This document shows, in pieces, positions 1-7,900 of a stretch of 64,000 nucleotides of DNA. The stretch is from Flavobacterium pectinovorum (GTDB lineage Bacteria > Bacteroidota > Bacteroidia > Flavobacteriales > Flavobacteriaceae), in contig NZ_JAFEVZ010000012.1 of the NCBI RefSeq assembly GCF_022802975.1, forward strand, positions 97,613 through 161,612, given 5' to 3'. The position numbers and the translations under genes are program-made. Each line of letters starts with the position of its first letter. Position 1 is the first letter of the stretch. Under the pieces are notes generated by a model. It had not been told where the DNA came from. It did no database searches and was given only the letters and a program-made list of their open reading frames with translations.

Positions 1-471
1 ATGAAAATCGATTTGACAACTGACGAAAATATAATTGACCAATGCGGATTACTAATGAGTGAATCAGAACCTTGGCTAACACTTAAAAGGGATTTAAAAA
101 GTTGCAAAGATGCAATGCGTGGCGAAAATAAAGAAGTTTATATCGTAACAGAAAATTTAGAATTAGTTGGCTTTGCAGTTTTACAAATGACAGGAACTTT
201 TAGAGGATATATTCAATCCATAATAATAAAACCAAGCCACCGAGACAGAGGAATTGGTTCAGAACTTCTAGCATTTTGCGAAGAGAGAATCTTTCAAATA
301 TCGCCAAATGTTTTTATGTGTGTGTCTACATTCAACACAAACGCTGCAAGATTATATTATAAAATGGGTTATGAAAAAGTGGGGGAATTGAAAGATTTTA
401 TAGTTAAAGGGAAATCGGAAATTTTGCTTCGTAAAACAATCGGGGCAATATCCGAATTCAATCAAAAATAA
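1..471 (+). CDS. GNAT family N-acetyltransferase
   Basis: A 156-residue protein with one GNAT fold. The acetyl-CoA pyrophosphate-binding loop (motif A) is seen as RDRGIGSELL at residues 81-90, after the beta-4 strand IQSIIIKP. The Y-rich helix AARLYYKMGYEKVGE near residue 115-128 is the usual motif B. The family moves an acetyl group from acetyl-CoA to an amine; the substrate cannot be read from the sequence. The ATG is the first base of the window, so upstream signals and a possible earlier start are not visible. It is separated from purB by a repeat-bearing spacer and is probably transcribed alone. Confidence 0.85.
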   Translation: MKIDLTTDENIIDQCGLLMSESEPWLTLKRDLKSCKDAMRGENKEVYIVTENLELVGFAVLQMTGTFRGYIQSIIIKPSHRDRGIGSELLAFCEERIFQISPNVFMCVSTFNTNAARLYYKMGYEKVGELKDFIVKGKSEILLRKTIGAISEFNQK

Positions 472-533
472 TATTTGTAGCTTGTTAACAAATATTATTT
501 TGGTTAAAGCGAATGATTTAAATAAAAAAAAAT

Positions 534-561
534 ACAACTCACAACTCACAACTCACAACTT
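534..561 (+). repeat. heptamer tandem repeat before purB promoter
   Basis: Four consecutive copies of the heptamer ACAACTC (last copy ends in T) lie directly upstream of the purB -7 element and occupy the place where a -33 element would be. Copy number of such short repeats can vary by slippage. Confidence 0.85.
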
Positions 562-566
562 ATAAC

Positions 567-574
567 TATTTTTG
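567..574 (+). promoter_or_regulatory. purB promoter -7 element
   Basis: TATTTTTG matches the Bacteroidetes -7 consensus TAnnTTTG, 24 bases before the purB ATG at 599. No TTG is seen 17-23 bases upstream; that space is filled by the heptamer repeat. The position of this box argues against the in-frame upstream ATG at 572. Confidence 0.55.
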
Positions 575-598
575 CACCTTTCGAAAAACAACATAACG

Positions 599-1945
599 AT
601 GACTACTCTAAACGAATTGAATGCTATATCGCCAATTGACGGAAGATATAGAAGTAAAACCCAAAATTTAGCACCTTTCTTCTCTGAAGAAGCTTTAATA
701 AAATATCGCGTTTTAGTTGAAGTGGAATATTTTATTGCTTTGTGCGAAATTCCTTTGCCACAGCTAAAAGACGTAGATTCAAATTTATTTGAAAGTTTAC
801 GAAACATCTATAAAAATTTCTCTACTGAAGATGCGCTTTGGATTAAAGAAACTGAAAAAGTAACCAACCACGACGTAAAAGCGGTTGAATATTTTATCAA
901 AGATGCTTTTGAAAAATTAGGGTTATCGCAATACAAAGAGTTTATTCACTTCGGATTAACATCTCAGGATATTAACAATACTGCTATTCCGCTTTCTACA
1001 AAAGAAGCTTTTGAGCAGGTTTACATGCCATCATTAATTTCTTTAATTTCTAAATTGAAAGAATTAAGCGTTGAATGGAAGGATATTCCAATGCTGGCAC
1101 GTACGCACGGACAGCCTGCCTCTCCTACACGTTTAGGAAAAGAGATTTTGGTTTTTGTGGAGCGTTTAGAAGAGCAGATGCGTTTGTTGTTCAATGTTCC
1201 GTTTGCAGGTAAATTTGGCGGGGCAACAGGAAATTTCAATGCACATCATGTAGCCTACCCACAAATTGACTGGAAACAATTCGGAACTAAGTTTGTTGAA
1301 ACCGGTTTAGGCTTACAGCATTCGTTCCCTACAACACAAATTGAGCATTACGATCATTTTGCTGCCTTTTTTGACGGTTTAAAAAGAATCAACAATATCA
1401 TTATCGATTTAGACCGTGATATCTGGACGTATGTTTCAATGGATTATTTCAAGCAAAAAATCAAAGCGGGTGAAATTGGTTCATCGGCAATGCCACATAA
1501 GGTAAACCCAATTGACTTTGAAAACTCAGAAGGGAACTTAGGAATTGCTAATGCTATTTTTGAACATTTGGCTGCTAAATTACCAATCTCAAGATTACAG
1601 CGTGATTTAACAGACAGTACTGTTTTAAGAAATATTGGAGTTCCTGTAGGACATACCATTATTGCTTTTGAAGCGACTTTGAAAGGCCTGAACAAATTAC
1701 TTTTGAATGAAGCTAAGTTTGCTGAAGATTTAGAGAAAAACTGGGCAGTAGTGGCAGAAGCAATTCAGACTATTTTACGTCGTGAAGCATATCCAAATCC
1801 GTATGAAGCTTTGAAAGGTCTAACCAGAACTAATGAAGCGATTAATAAAAATGCCATTCATAATTTTATTGCAACTTTAGAAGTTTCTGATTCTATAAAA
1901 GAAGAATTAATGCAGATAACTCCGAGCAATTACACAGGAATTTAA
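599..1945 (+). CDS. purB: Adenylosuccinate lyase
   Basis: Fumarase/aspartase-superfamily lyase of 448 residues, acting in purine synthesis: it removes fumarate from SAICAR and from adenylosuccinate (giving AMP). The superfamily signature GSSAMPHKVNP lies at residues 294-304, holding the mobile catalytic serine. The upstream active-site segments are TSQDINNTA near residue 121 and THGQPASPTR near 169. The N-terminus LNAISPIDGRY is typical of PurB. An ATG exists nine codons earlier (572), but the promoter -7 box lies at 567-574, so the start at 599 is preferred. A strong terminator follows, so the gene is probably monocistronic. Confidence 0.96.
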   Translation: MTTLNELNAISPIDGRYRSKTQNLAPFFSEEALIKYRVLVEVEYFIALCEIPLPQLKDVDSNLFESLRNIYKNFSTEDALWIKETEKVTNHDVKAVEYFIKDAFEKLGLSQYKEFIHFGLTSQDINNTAIPLSTKEAFEQVYMPSLISLISKLKELSVEWKDIPMLARTHGQPASPTRLGKEILVFVERLEEQMRLLFNVPFAGKFGGATGNFNAHHVAYPQIDWKQFGTKFVETGLGLQHSFPTTQIEHYDHFAAFFDGLKRINNIIIDLDRDIWTYVSMDYFKQKIKAGEIGSSAMPHKVNPIDFENSEGNLGIANAIFEHLAAKLPISRLQRDLTDSTVLRNIGVPVGHTIIAFEATLKGLNKLLLNEAKFAEDLEKNWAVVAEAIQTILRREAYPNPYEALKGLTRTNEAINKNAIHNFIATLEVSDSIKEELMQITPSNYTGI

Positions 1946-1967
1946 AGAAAACCTAAAATATTTTGTC

Positions 1968-2001
1968 AAAAAAAGCTATCTTTATCGGGATAGCTTTTTT
2001 T
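1968..2001 (+). terminator. terminator after purB
   Basis: Hairpin with the stem AAGCTATC / GATAGCTT around a seven-base loop, flanked by A- and T-runs, 23 bases past the purB stop. Confidence 0.85.
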
Positions 2002-2130
2002 ATTAAATCTGATTGGAAAACTAGCCCAGACTGAAATGAAAAGCCTTTTGCTCGAAAAACTATATTTTTTGAGTAAAAGCTTGAAATGGAAAGCTGGAAA
2101 TAGCTCCTGAAACTAAAATACCTCTTTTAT

Positions 2131-4365
2131 ATGATTGCCTTAAGCGCCGCTGCCGAAACTACACACCATTTACAACCTTTAATAAGCGACTTGGGATTAA
2201 TCCTGATGACTGCCGGAATTGCTGTACTTATTTTTAAAAAAATGAAACAACCTCTGGTTTTGGGATACTTGATTGCAGGTTTTTTAGCCGGAAACCATTT
2301 TGATTTTTTCCCTTCGATAACCGATATAAAAAGTGTTGAAGTCTGGGCAGAAATTGGGGTTATCTTTTTACTTTTTAGTTTAGGACTCGAATTTAGTTTT
2401 AAGAAACTAATGAAGGTTGGGGGAACTTCATCTATAACCGCCATAACTCAAATTCTATTCATGGTTGTCATTGGATATTTTGTAGGACAATGGATGGGCT
2501 GGGGAAAAATGGACAGTATTTTTCTTGGGGCAACACTCTCAATCTCTTCGACGACCATTATTATCAGAGCATTTGACGAATTGGGCGTAAAAGGAAAAAA
2601 ATTCGTCGGAATTGTATTTGGTGCACTTATAGTGGAAGATATTGTAGCAATTTTAATGCTTGTATTACTATCAACAATTGCAGTAAGTGATCAGGTTTCG
2701 GGAAGTGAATTATTGCAATCTGTTTTAAAATTAGTATTCTTTTTAATCATTTGGTTTTTGGGCGGAATCTTTATTATCCCAACAATCCTGAAGAAAGCCA
2801 AACATCTTCTTAGTGATGAAATGTTATTGATAATTTCACTGGCACTTTGTTTGATGATGGTCATGTTTGCTGCTAATGTTGGTTTTTCTCCAGCCTTAGG
2901 TGCTTTTATAATGGGTTCTATTATTGCTGAGACTACTCAGGCAGAAAAAATAGAGCATTTGATTCAGCCTGTAAAAGATTTATTTGGTGCTGTCTTTTTT
3001 GTATCTGTAGGTATGTTAATCAATCCGGAAACTCTGATAACTTATGCATTACCGGTAGCGCTCATTACGCTGCTGACCATATTTGGAAAAGCATTAAGTT
3101 CTTCCTTTGGAGCTCTGCTATCAGGACAGCCTTTAAAACAATCTGTTCAGACAGGAATGAGTCTGGCTCAAATTGGAGAGTTTTCTTTTATCATTGCCAC
3201 ATTAGGTATGACCCTAAAAGTTACAAGCGACTTTCTCTATCCTATTATTGTAGCCGTTTCTGCAATTACAACCTTTACAACACCTTTTTTAATTAAATAT
3301 TCGGAACCTTTTGCACTCTATTTGGAACAAAAAATGCCTAAAAAATGGGTTAAAAATATTAACCGATATAGTGTAAATGCCCAGGCAATTAAGTCTGTAA
3401 GTACCTGGCAGATTGTACTGCGTTCATCAGTGACTCAAATTATACTCCATACCATTATCATTACAGCCATTATTTTGCTGTCAGCTAAATTTGTAGCGCC
3501 TTCTGTAGCCGATACACGGTTTGGAAATACATTAGCTGCTCTTTTAACCTTGGTTGTAATTGCTCCTTTTTTATGGGCTCTTTCACTGCGTCGTGTCAAA
3601 GTTGATGAGGTAGAAATATTATGGGAAGAACGCAAATATCGCGGGGCACTTTTAATGCTTATCTTAATCAGAATGAGTTTGGGATTATTTTTTGTTGGAT
3701 TTTTACTAAACATTTTCTTTTCGCCAACAGTTGCTTTTGTTGCCTTGATTATTGCTATCGCTGCGTATCAAATATTCCCTAAAAAATTAAACGAGCAATA
3801 TCATAAAATAGAAAATCACTTTTTGAAGAATCTAAACGATCGTGAAAACAAAAAGATCGACAGAAGATATGCCAATTTAATGCCCTGGGACGGCCACATG
3901 TCTATTTTTGATATTGGAAAAGAATCGAACCTTGCCGGAAAAACATTAGAAGAATTACGCATTAGAGAATCAATGGGAATTAATATTGCGTACATCAGAC
4001 GCGGGGAAATTACAATTTCAATCCCAGCTAAAACAGAACGTTTATTCCCGGGTGACGAAATTTCAGTAATTGGTACCGATGCTCAAATTACTGAGTTTTC
4101 TAATTATTTAAACCAGAATGAAATTGAAGCACCTAAAAATGTAGAAGAATCTGAAGTCGTACTGCGCCAGTTGGAAATTTCTAATGAAGACTTTATGGAA
4201 AAAAGCATTGGTCAGTTTAGAGGAAAAACAGGCGGAATGGTTGTAGGAATTGAAAGAAACGGTAATCGAATTTTAAATCCCGAATCCAGTTTAATTTTAC
4301 AACAAAATGATATTATCTGGGTAGTTGGGGATAAGAAAAAGATGAATGTGTTGCTAAGAGGCTAA
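2131..4365 (+). CDS. CPA2-family monovalent cation:proton antiporter with two RCK_C domains
   Basis: A 744-residue inner-membrane protein. Residues about 15-400 form a Na+/H+-exchanger domain with about a dozen hydrophobic segments, including GVIFLLFSLGLEFSF and the conserved LAQIGEFSFIIATLG. A second group of four membrane segments follows at about 425-550. The cytosolic tail carries two modules resembling TrkA-C/RCK_C: one around residues 605-665 (NLAGKTLEELRIRE through LFPGDEISVIG) and one around 680-744. No nucleotide-binding TrkA-N Rossmann fold is seen, unlike KefB/KefC. It probably exchanges K+ or Na+ for H+; the ion is not readable. Unlinked to its convergent neighbour. Confidence 0.88.
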   Translation: MIALSAAAETTHHLQPLISDLGLILMTAGIAVLIFKKMKQPLVLGYLIAGFLAGNHFDFFPSITDIKSVEVWAEIGVIFLLFSLGLEFSFKKLMKVGGTSSITAITQILFMVVIGYFVGQWMGWGKMDSIFLGATLSISSTTIIIRAFDELGVKGKKFVGIVFGALIVEDIVAILMLVLLSTIAVSDQVSGSELLQSVLKLVFFLIIWFLGGIFIIPTILKKAKHLLSDEMLLIISLALCLMMVMFAANVGFSPALGAFIMGSIIAETTQAEKIEHLIQPVKDLFGAVFFVSVGMLINPETLITYALPVALITLLTIFGKALSSSFGALLSGQPLKQSVQTGMSLAQIGEFSFIIATLGMTLKVTSDFLYPIIVAVSAITTFTTPFLIKYSEPFALYLEQKMPKKWVKNINRYSVNAQAIKSVSTWQIVLRSSVTQIILHTIIITAIILLSAKFVAPSVADTRFGNTLAALLTLVVIAPFLWALSLRRVKVDEVEILWEERKYRGALLMLILIRMSLGLFFVGFLLNIFFSPTVAFVALIIAIAAYQIFPKKLNEQYHKIENHFLKNLNDRENKKIDRRYANLMPWDGHMSIFDIGKESNLAGKTLEELRIRESMGINIAYIRRGEITISIPAKTERLFPGDEISVIGTDAQITEFSNYLNQNEIEAPKNVEESEVVLRQLEISNEDFMEKSIGQFRGKTGGMVVGIERNGNRILNPESSLILQQNDIIWVVGDKKKMNVLLRG

Positions 4366-4390
4366 GTTTCTAAGTTTTTTTTTAAAAGTA

Positions 4391-4604
4391 TATATCTCAA
4401 TGTCATTAAGTTAAGAAATTTTCAGTCGTCACTTCGAGTAATTTTTAATAATAATGCAATAGCTTTATGATTAAAAATTGTATCGAGAAGCTTTTTAATA
4501 CTAAGGTTCTCGATACATTTTGTTTTAAAAAAAGCTATCGCATTTTTTAAACAAAACACTCGAACTGACGATAATGTCCCTTAACTTAATGACATTGGGA
4601 TATA
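4391..4604. repeat. 214-bp nested palindromic element
   Basis: Outer arms 4391-4415 and 4580-4604 are inverted copies matching at 24 of 25 positions. Inside them a second pair of arms (4427-4439 and 4558-4570, CGTCACTTCGAGT against ACTCGAACTGACG) and further matched blocks (ATAGCTTT/AAAGCTAT; TGTATCGAGAA/TTCTCGATACA) give a nearly continuous cruciform. It sits between convergent genes. It looks like a REP/MITE-type element and could also terminate both genes. Confidence 0.85.
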
Positions 4605-4636
4605 TCTTAGAAACTTCAAAAAATATAAAAAAATTA

Positions 4637-4702
4637 AAGGCGCTAAGATTCTAAGTTTACAAGAGTTTAATCTCTCAAAAAAACTTAAAATCTTAGCGCC
4701 TT
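4637..4702. repeat. word-type inverted repeat
   Basis: Arms 4637-4658 and 4681-4702 are inverted copies matching at 21 of 22 bases, rich in the words CTAAGATT and TTAGCGCC. It lies just downstream of the peroxiredoxin stop and may end its transcript. The same words (CTAAG, CTTAG) recur at 28509-28601. Confidence 0.8.
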
Positions 4703-4724
4703 AATATCTTAGCAACTTAAAATC

Positions 4725-5363
4725 TTACTTATTTGGCTGTGGTGTCAAACGCAAATAAGGCTTAATTGGTGTGTATCCTTTTGGAAATTTTGCAGGAATA
4801 TCACTATCCGGAATTGCCGGAGCAATTACCACGTCTTCTCCATCTTTCCAGTTTGCCGGAGTTGCAACACTATAATTAGCCGTTAATTGCAAACTATCAA
4901 TAACACGAAGCAATTCGTCAAAATTTCTTCCTGTTGAAGCCGGATAGGTTAAAGTCAATTTGATTTTTTTATCAGCTCCAATTACAAAAACAGAACGCAC
5001 TGTAAATTTATCACTCGCATTTGGGTGCAGCATATCGTATAAATTCGCTACTTTTTTATCCTCATCAGCAATAATTGGAAAATTAACTTCTGTATTTTGT
5101 GTTTCGTTAATATCTTTAATCCACTCTTTGTGTGAATCCAAACCATCGACACTTAATGCAATAACCTTTGTATTTCTCTTGGTAAATTCAGGAACGTAAT
5201 TTGCTACTGTTCCTAGTTCAGTTGTACAAACCGGAGTAAAATCTGCCGGATGCGAAAATAAAACGCCCCATGAATCTCCCAGCCATTCATGAAAATTTAT
5301 TGTTCCCTGTGTGGTTTCGGCCTGAAAATCCGGAGCTATATCGCCTAATCGTAATGTTGACAT
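4725..5363 (-). CDS. Peroxiredoxin, Prx6-type (1-Cys)
   Basis: A 212-residue cytosolic thiol peroxidase. The peroxidatic cysteine is Cys46 in PADFTPVCTTELG, matching the family pattern PxxDFTxVC. The long C-terminal part ending GYTPIKPYLRLTPQP is typical of the Prx6 group rather than of AhpC, which is shorter and has a second cysteine near its end. No other cysteine is seen, which fits a 1-Cys mechanism. It reduces hydrogen peroxide and organic peroxides. It stands alone, convergent with the antiporter and 109 bases from the next minus-strand gene. Confidence 0.92.
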   Translation of the reverse strand: MSTLRLGDIAPDFQAETTQGTINFHEWLGDSWGVLFSHPADFTPVCTTELGTVANYVPEFTKRNTKVIALSVDGLDSHKEWIKDINETQNTEVNFPIIADEDKKVANLYDMLHPNASDKFTVRSVFVIGADKKIKLTLTYPASTGRNFDELLRVIDSLQLTANYSVATPANWKDGEDVVIAPAIPDSDIPAKFPKGYTPIKPYLRLTPQPNK

Positions 5364-5472
5364 AATTATATTTTTTTAGTTCCCCTAAAATTAACTAAAA
5401 AATGCATTCAGAAAACAATCAAAATTTAAAAATTAGTTAAAATTCTATTTTTCCTATATAATTAATTCATAA

Positions 5473-6384
5473 TTAAATAAAATTCACAATAAAGTACCAT
5501 ATGGCAAGGGTTAGAAAGGAAATCGGAATTCCAAAACCAACCATCATACTGCTTAATTTGGGTTTTAAACCATAAGTTGAAGCTAAAATTGCACCCGTAA
5601 TCATCGGTGCCATAGCCGTTTCCATTATCGTAATTTTTATAGGCTCAGAATGCTGGTTGAAAACAAAAACGTACAAAACTAAAATTACAAACGGCACCAG
5701 GATAAGTTTAAAAAAAAGCCCAAGCCGTAAAAATTTCCAGTGTTGGCTTTTTCGGTCAAAACTCAATTGTAATCCTACGGACAATAAAGCAATCGGTGTT
5801 ACAAAACTTCCTGTTTTTAATAAAACAGATTGAATATTTGAATCTAAATCATAGTCATAGACATTCATTAAACAGGCCAGAACAAACATTAGAAACGGAG
5901 GAAATAAGAGTATTTTCCTAATGATACTCAATGTATCCGGGCTTCCTTTAGAATAAAAGGCAGCTACAAAAACCCCTAATGTTGAAACCACCACAAATGT
6001 TCCCGGCTGATCAACCAAAACGGCAGTTTCTAAACCTTTTTCCCCAAATAAAGCTTCAATTATTGGGTAACCCAAAAATGATGAATTGCTTAATCCTGCA
6101 GTTAATACCAGGCAGCCAATCAACTTATTGGACCATCCTAATTTTTTTCCTAAAAGATGAAAAAATACAAATGCCAGAATAAATGTAATCCAGCCCGCTC
6201 CTATTGGAAACAACAATTCGTTGCTCCATTTTATTTTCGGAATATGATATAAGGTGATGGCAGGAAGGCATAAATAAATGACAATTTTATTTACAATCTT
6301 ATAAGTATTAGGCGGAAAACCTTTCACTCTTTGCAAAAGCAATCCTAAAAATAAAAAGAAGAATATTAAAATAAAGTTGTTCAT
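5473..6384 (-). CDS. AEC family (auxin efflux carrier-like) transporter
   Basis: A 303-residue inner-membrane protein with about ten hydrophobic segments in two halves. Family features include LVLTAGLSNSSFLGYPIIEALFG in the first half and the MAPMITGAILASTYGL helix near the C-terminus. AEC proteins are secondary carriers for small organic anions or amino acids; the substrate cannot be told from sequence. It is divergent from the Rrf2 regulator, and the shared upstream region contains a perfect 25-bp inverted repeat, so co-regulation is possible but unproven. Confidence 0.85.
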   Translation of the reverse strand: MNNFILIFFFLFLGLLLQRVKGFPPNTYKIVNKIVIYLCLPAITLYHIPKIKWSNELLFPIGAGWITFILAFVFFHLLGKKLGWSNKLIGCLVLTAGLSNSSFLGYPIIEALFGEKGLETAVLVDQPGTFVVVSTLGVFVAAFYSKGSPDTLSIIRKILLFPPFLMFVLACLMNVYDYDLDSNIQSVLLKTGSFVTPIALLSVGLQLSFDRKSQHWKFLRLGLFFKLILVPFVILVLYVFVFNQHSEPIKITIMETAMAPMITGAILASTYGLKPKLSSMMVGFGIPISFLTLAIWYFIVNFI

Positions 6385-6438
6385 ATCTAAGGTTCGTCAC
6401 AAAAATAGTAAAATCTGATTTGTGATTAGTGAAAAGAA

Positions 6439-6601
6439 AAATGTAATTTGTTAAATGTGAAATACAAAAAAAATGTACAATTGTTGAGGTTGATTTAGTT
6501 TTGCAAAAGAAAAAAGAATCAAACCTTTCAGAAAATACCCCAACAATAGTGAATCAAAAAAATAACCATAAATCGCATTTCACATTTAACAAATTACATT
6601 T
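6439..6601. repeat. perfect 25-bp inverted repeat upstream of the Rrf2 gene
   Basis: Arms 6439-6463 and 6577-6601 are exact reverse complements, 113 bases apart, built from the words ATTTCACATTT and AACAAATTACA. The right arm is followed by another ATTTCACATTT. The element lies between the divergent AEC transporter and Rrf2 gene, ending 22 bases before the Rrf2 -7 box. Confidence 0.85.
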
Positions 6602-6622
6602 CACATTTCAAAAAAAATGCAT

Positions 6623-6630
6623 TACATTTG
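6623..6630 (+). promoter_or_regulatory. Rrf2-gene promoter -7 element
   Basis: TACATTTG fits TAnnTTTG and ends 19 bases before the ATG at 6650. The context TACATTTGTAACATA also occurs upstream of ald at 60150. Its position rules out the in-frame ATG at 6617. Confidence 0.5.
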
Positions 6631-6649
6631 TAACATATTTTATTACAGT

Positions 6650-7057
6650 ATGCTATCAGGTAAATTTGCCATTTCGGTTCACATTCTTACTTTACTCACT
6701 AAATTCCCAAATGATTATTTGTCATCAGAGTTTATTGCAGGAAGTATGAACCTCAACCCTGTTTTGGTCCGAAAAGAAATAGCAAACCTAAAAGCGCATC
6801 ATATTGTAGAAAGCAAAGAAGGCAAAAACGGAGGCACAAAATTATCTAAAGCCGCTTCTAATATTACTTTAAAAGAAATATTTGAAATGACTTTTGAGAA
6901 CATTGGTTTAGGTTATGCCAAAAATCAGCCGAATCCGGATTGCCCTGTTGGGAAAAAAATCAATCAGAATCTCGAAGCATTGTATGTAGAAATGAATCAG
7001 AAAGTCTGTCAGCAATTAGAAAACATTTCTCTTGAAGATTTTTCGACCCAATTTTAA
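6650..7057 (+). CDS. Rrf2 family transcriptional regulator
   Basis: A 135-residue winged-helix regulator. The start at 6650 is chosen because Rrf2 proteins begin with a short MLSGKFAIxVH-type helix and because a -7 box lies between this ATG and the earlier one at 6617. The HTH is SSEFIAGSMNLNPVLVRKEIANL, the wing KEGKNGGTKLSK. Only one cysteine sits in the usual sensor region (NPDCPVG), so it is not an Fe-S IscR-type protein with three cysteines. It resembles the YwnA group, which responds to redox or electrophile stress. It probably controls the NmrA-like reductase 58 bases downstream, with which it may form an operon. Confidence 0.88.
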   Translation: MLSGKFAISVHILTLLTKFPNDYLSSEFIAGSMNLNPVLVRKEIANLKAHHIVESKEGKNGGTKLSKAASNITLKEIFEMTFENIGLGYAKNQPNPDCPVGKKINQNLEALYVEMNQKVCQQLENISLEDFSTQF

Positions 7058-7115
7058 AACTATTTTTTTAAACAAAACTGTAACTTTTTTTATTACTAAA
7101 TAAATTTATATAATT

Positions 7116-7757
7116 ATGAAAATCGCACTTATTGGAGCTACAGGCTTCGTTGGAACAGCTATTTTAAATGAATTAGCAGACAGAAAACATGAAATTTCAG
7201 CTATTGCCAGAAATCCGAAAGACACCACAAATGCAAAATGGGTTGCTGCAGATGTTTATGATGTTGACTCATTGGCAGAAACTTTAAAAGGTCATGATGT
7301 TGTAGTAAATGCCTTTAATCCGGGTTGGACAAATCCAAATATTTATGATGATTCTATTAGAGGATCAAAAGCAATCCAGGCTGCTGTAAAACAATCTGGC
7401 GTAAAACGTTTCATTACAATTGGAGGTGCCGGCAGTTTATTCGTTGCTCCTGGATTACAAGCTATTGATACTCCTGATTTTCCGAAAGAAATTTTTGATG
7501 GTGCAAATGCAGCGAGACATTATTTAGAAATTATAAAAGAAGAAAAAGAACTGGACTGGGCCTTTTTTAGTCCGGCTTTTGAAATGCATCAGGGAACTAA
7601 AACCGGAAGAACCGGAAAATATCGTTTAGGTTTAGAAAACCCAGTTTTTAATGACGAACAAAGAAGCATTTTATCTGTAGAAGATTTAGCGGTTGTGATT
7701 GCTGATGAAATCGAAACTCCAAAACACCATCAGGTAAGATTTACTGCAGCATATTAA
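7116..7757 (+). CDS. NAD(P)-dependent oxidoreductase, NmrA-like atypical SDR
   Basis: A 213-residue single Rossmann-fold protein. The dinucleotide loop GATGFVGTAI is at residues 8-17 and the second strand ends in ARNP, which suggests NADP(H). There is no classic YxxxK pair; the family (NAD(P)H-binding, YwnB-like) lacks it. The role is probably reduction of a quinone or reactive carbonyl, by inference from the adjacent single-cysteine Rrf2 regulator. It is followed by a terminator. Confidence 0.85.
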   Translation: MKIALIGATGFVGTAILNELADRKHEISAIARNPKDTTNAKWVAADVYDVDSLAETLKGHDVVVNAFNPGWTNPNIYDDSIRGSKAIQAAVKQSGVKRFITIGGAGSLFVAPGLQAIDTPDFPKEIFDGANAARHYLEIIKEEKELDWAFFSPAFEMHQGTKTGRTGKYRLGLENPVFNDEQRSILSVEDLAVVIADEIETPKHHQVRFTAAY

Positions 7758-7820
7758 TGAAACACAGATTTCACAAATTAGCACGAATTTAAAAGTGAGA
7801 TAATTAATTCGTGTTTTAAC

Positions 7821-7868
7821 AAAAAACAGTTTCCAAGGCAATTTTCTGCTTTTGAAACTGTTTTTGTT
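7821..7868 (+). terminator. terminator after NmrA-like gene
   Basis: Stem AAAAACAGTTTC / GAAACTGTTTTT with a 20-base loop, followed by a T-rich tract. Just before it lies a TTCGTG-word stretch (7780-7815) of the genome's repeat type. Confidence 0.7.
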
Positions 7869-7900
7869 TTCAGTACTTTTACCATTCTAAAAAATGTGTT

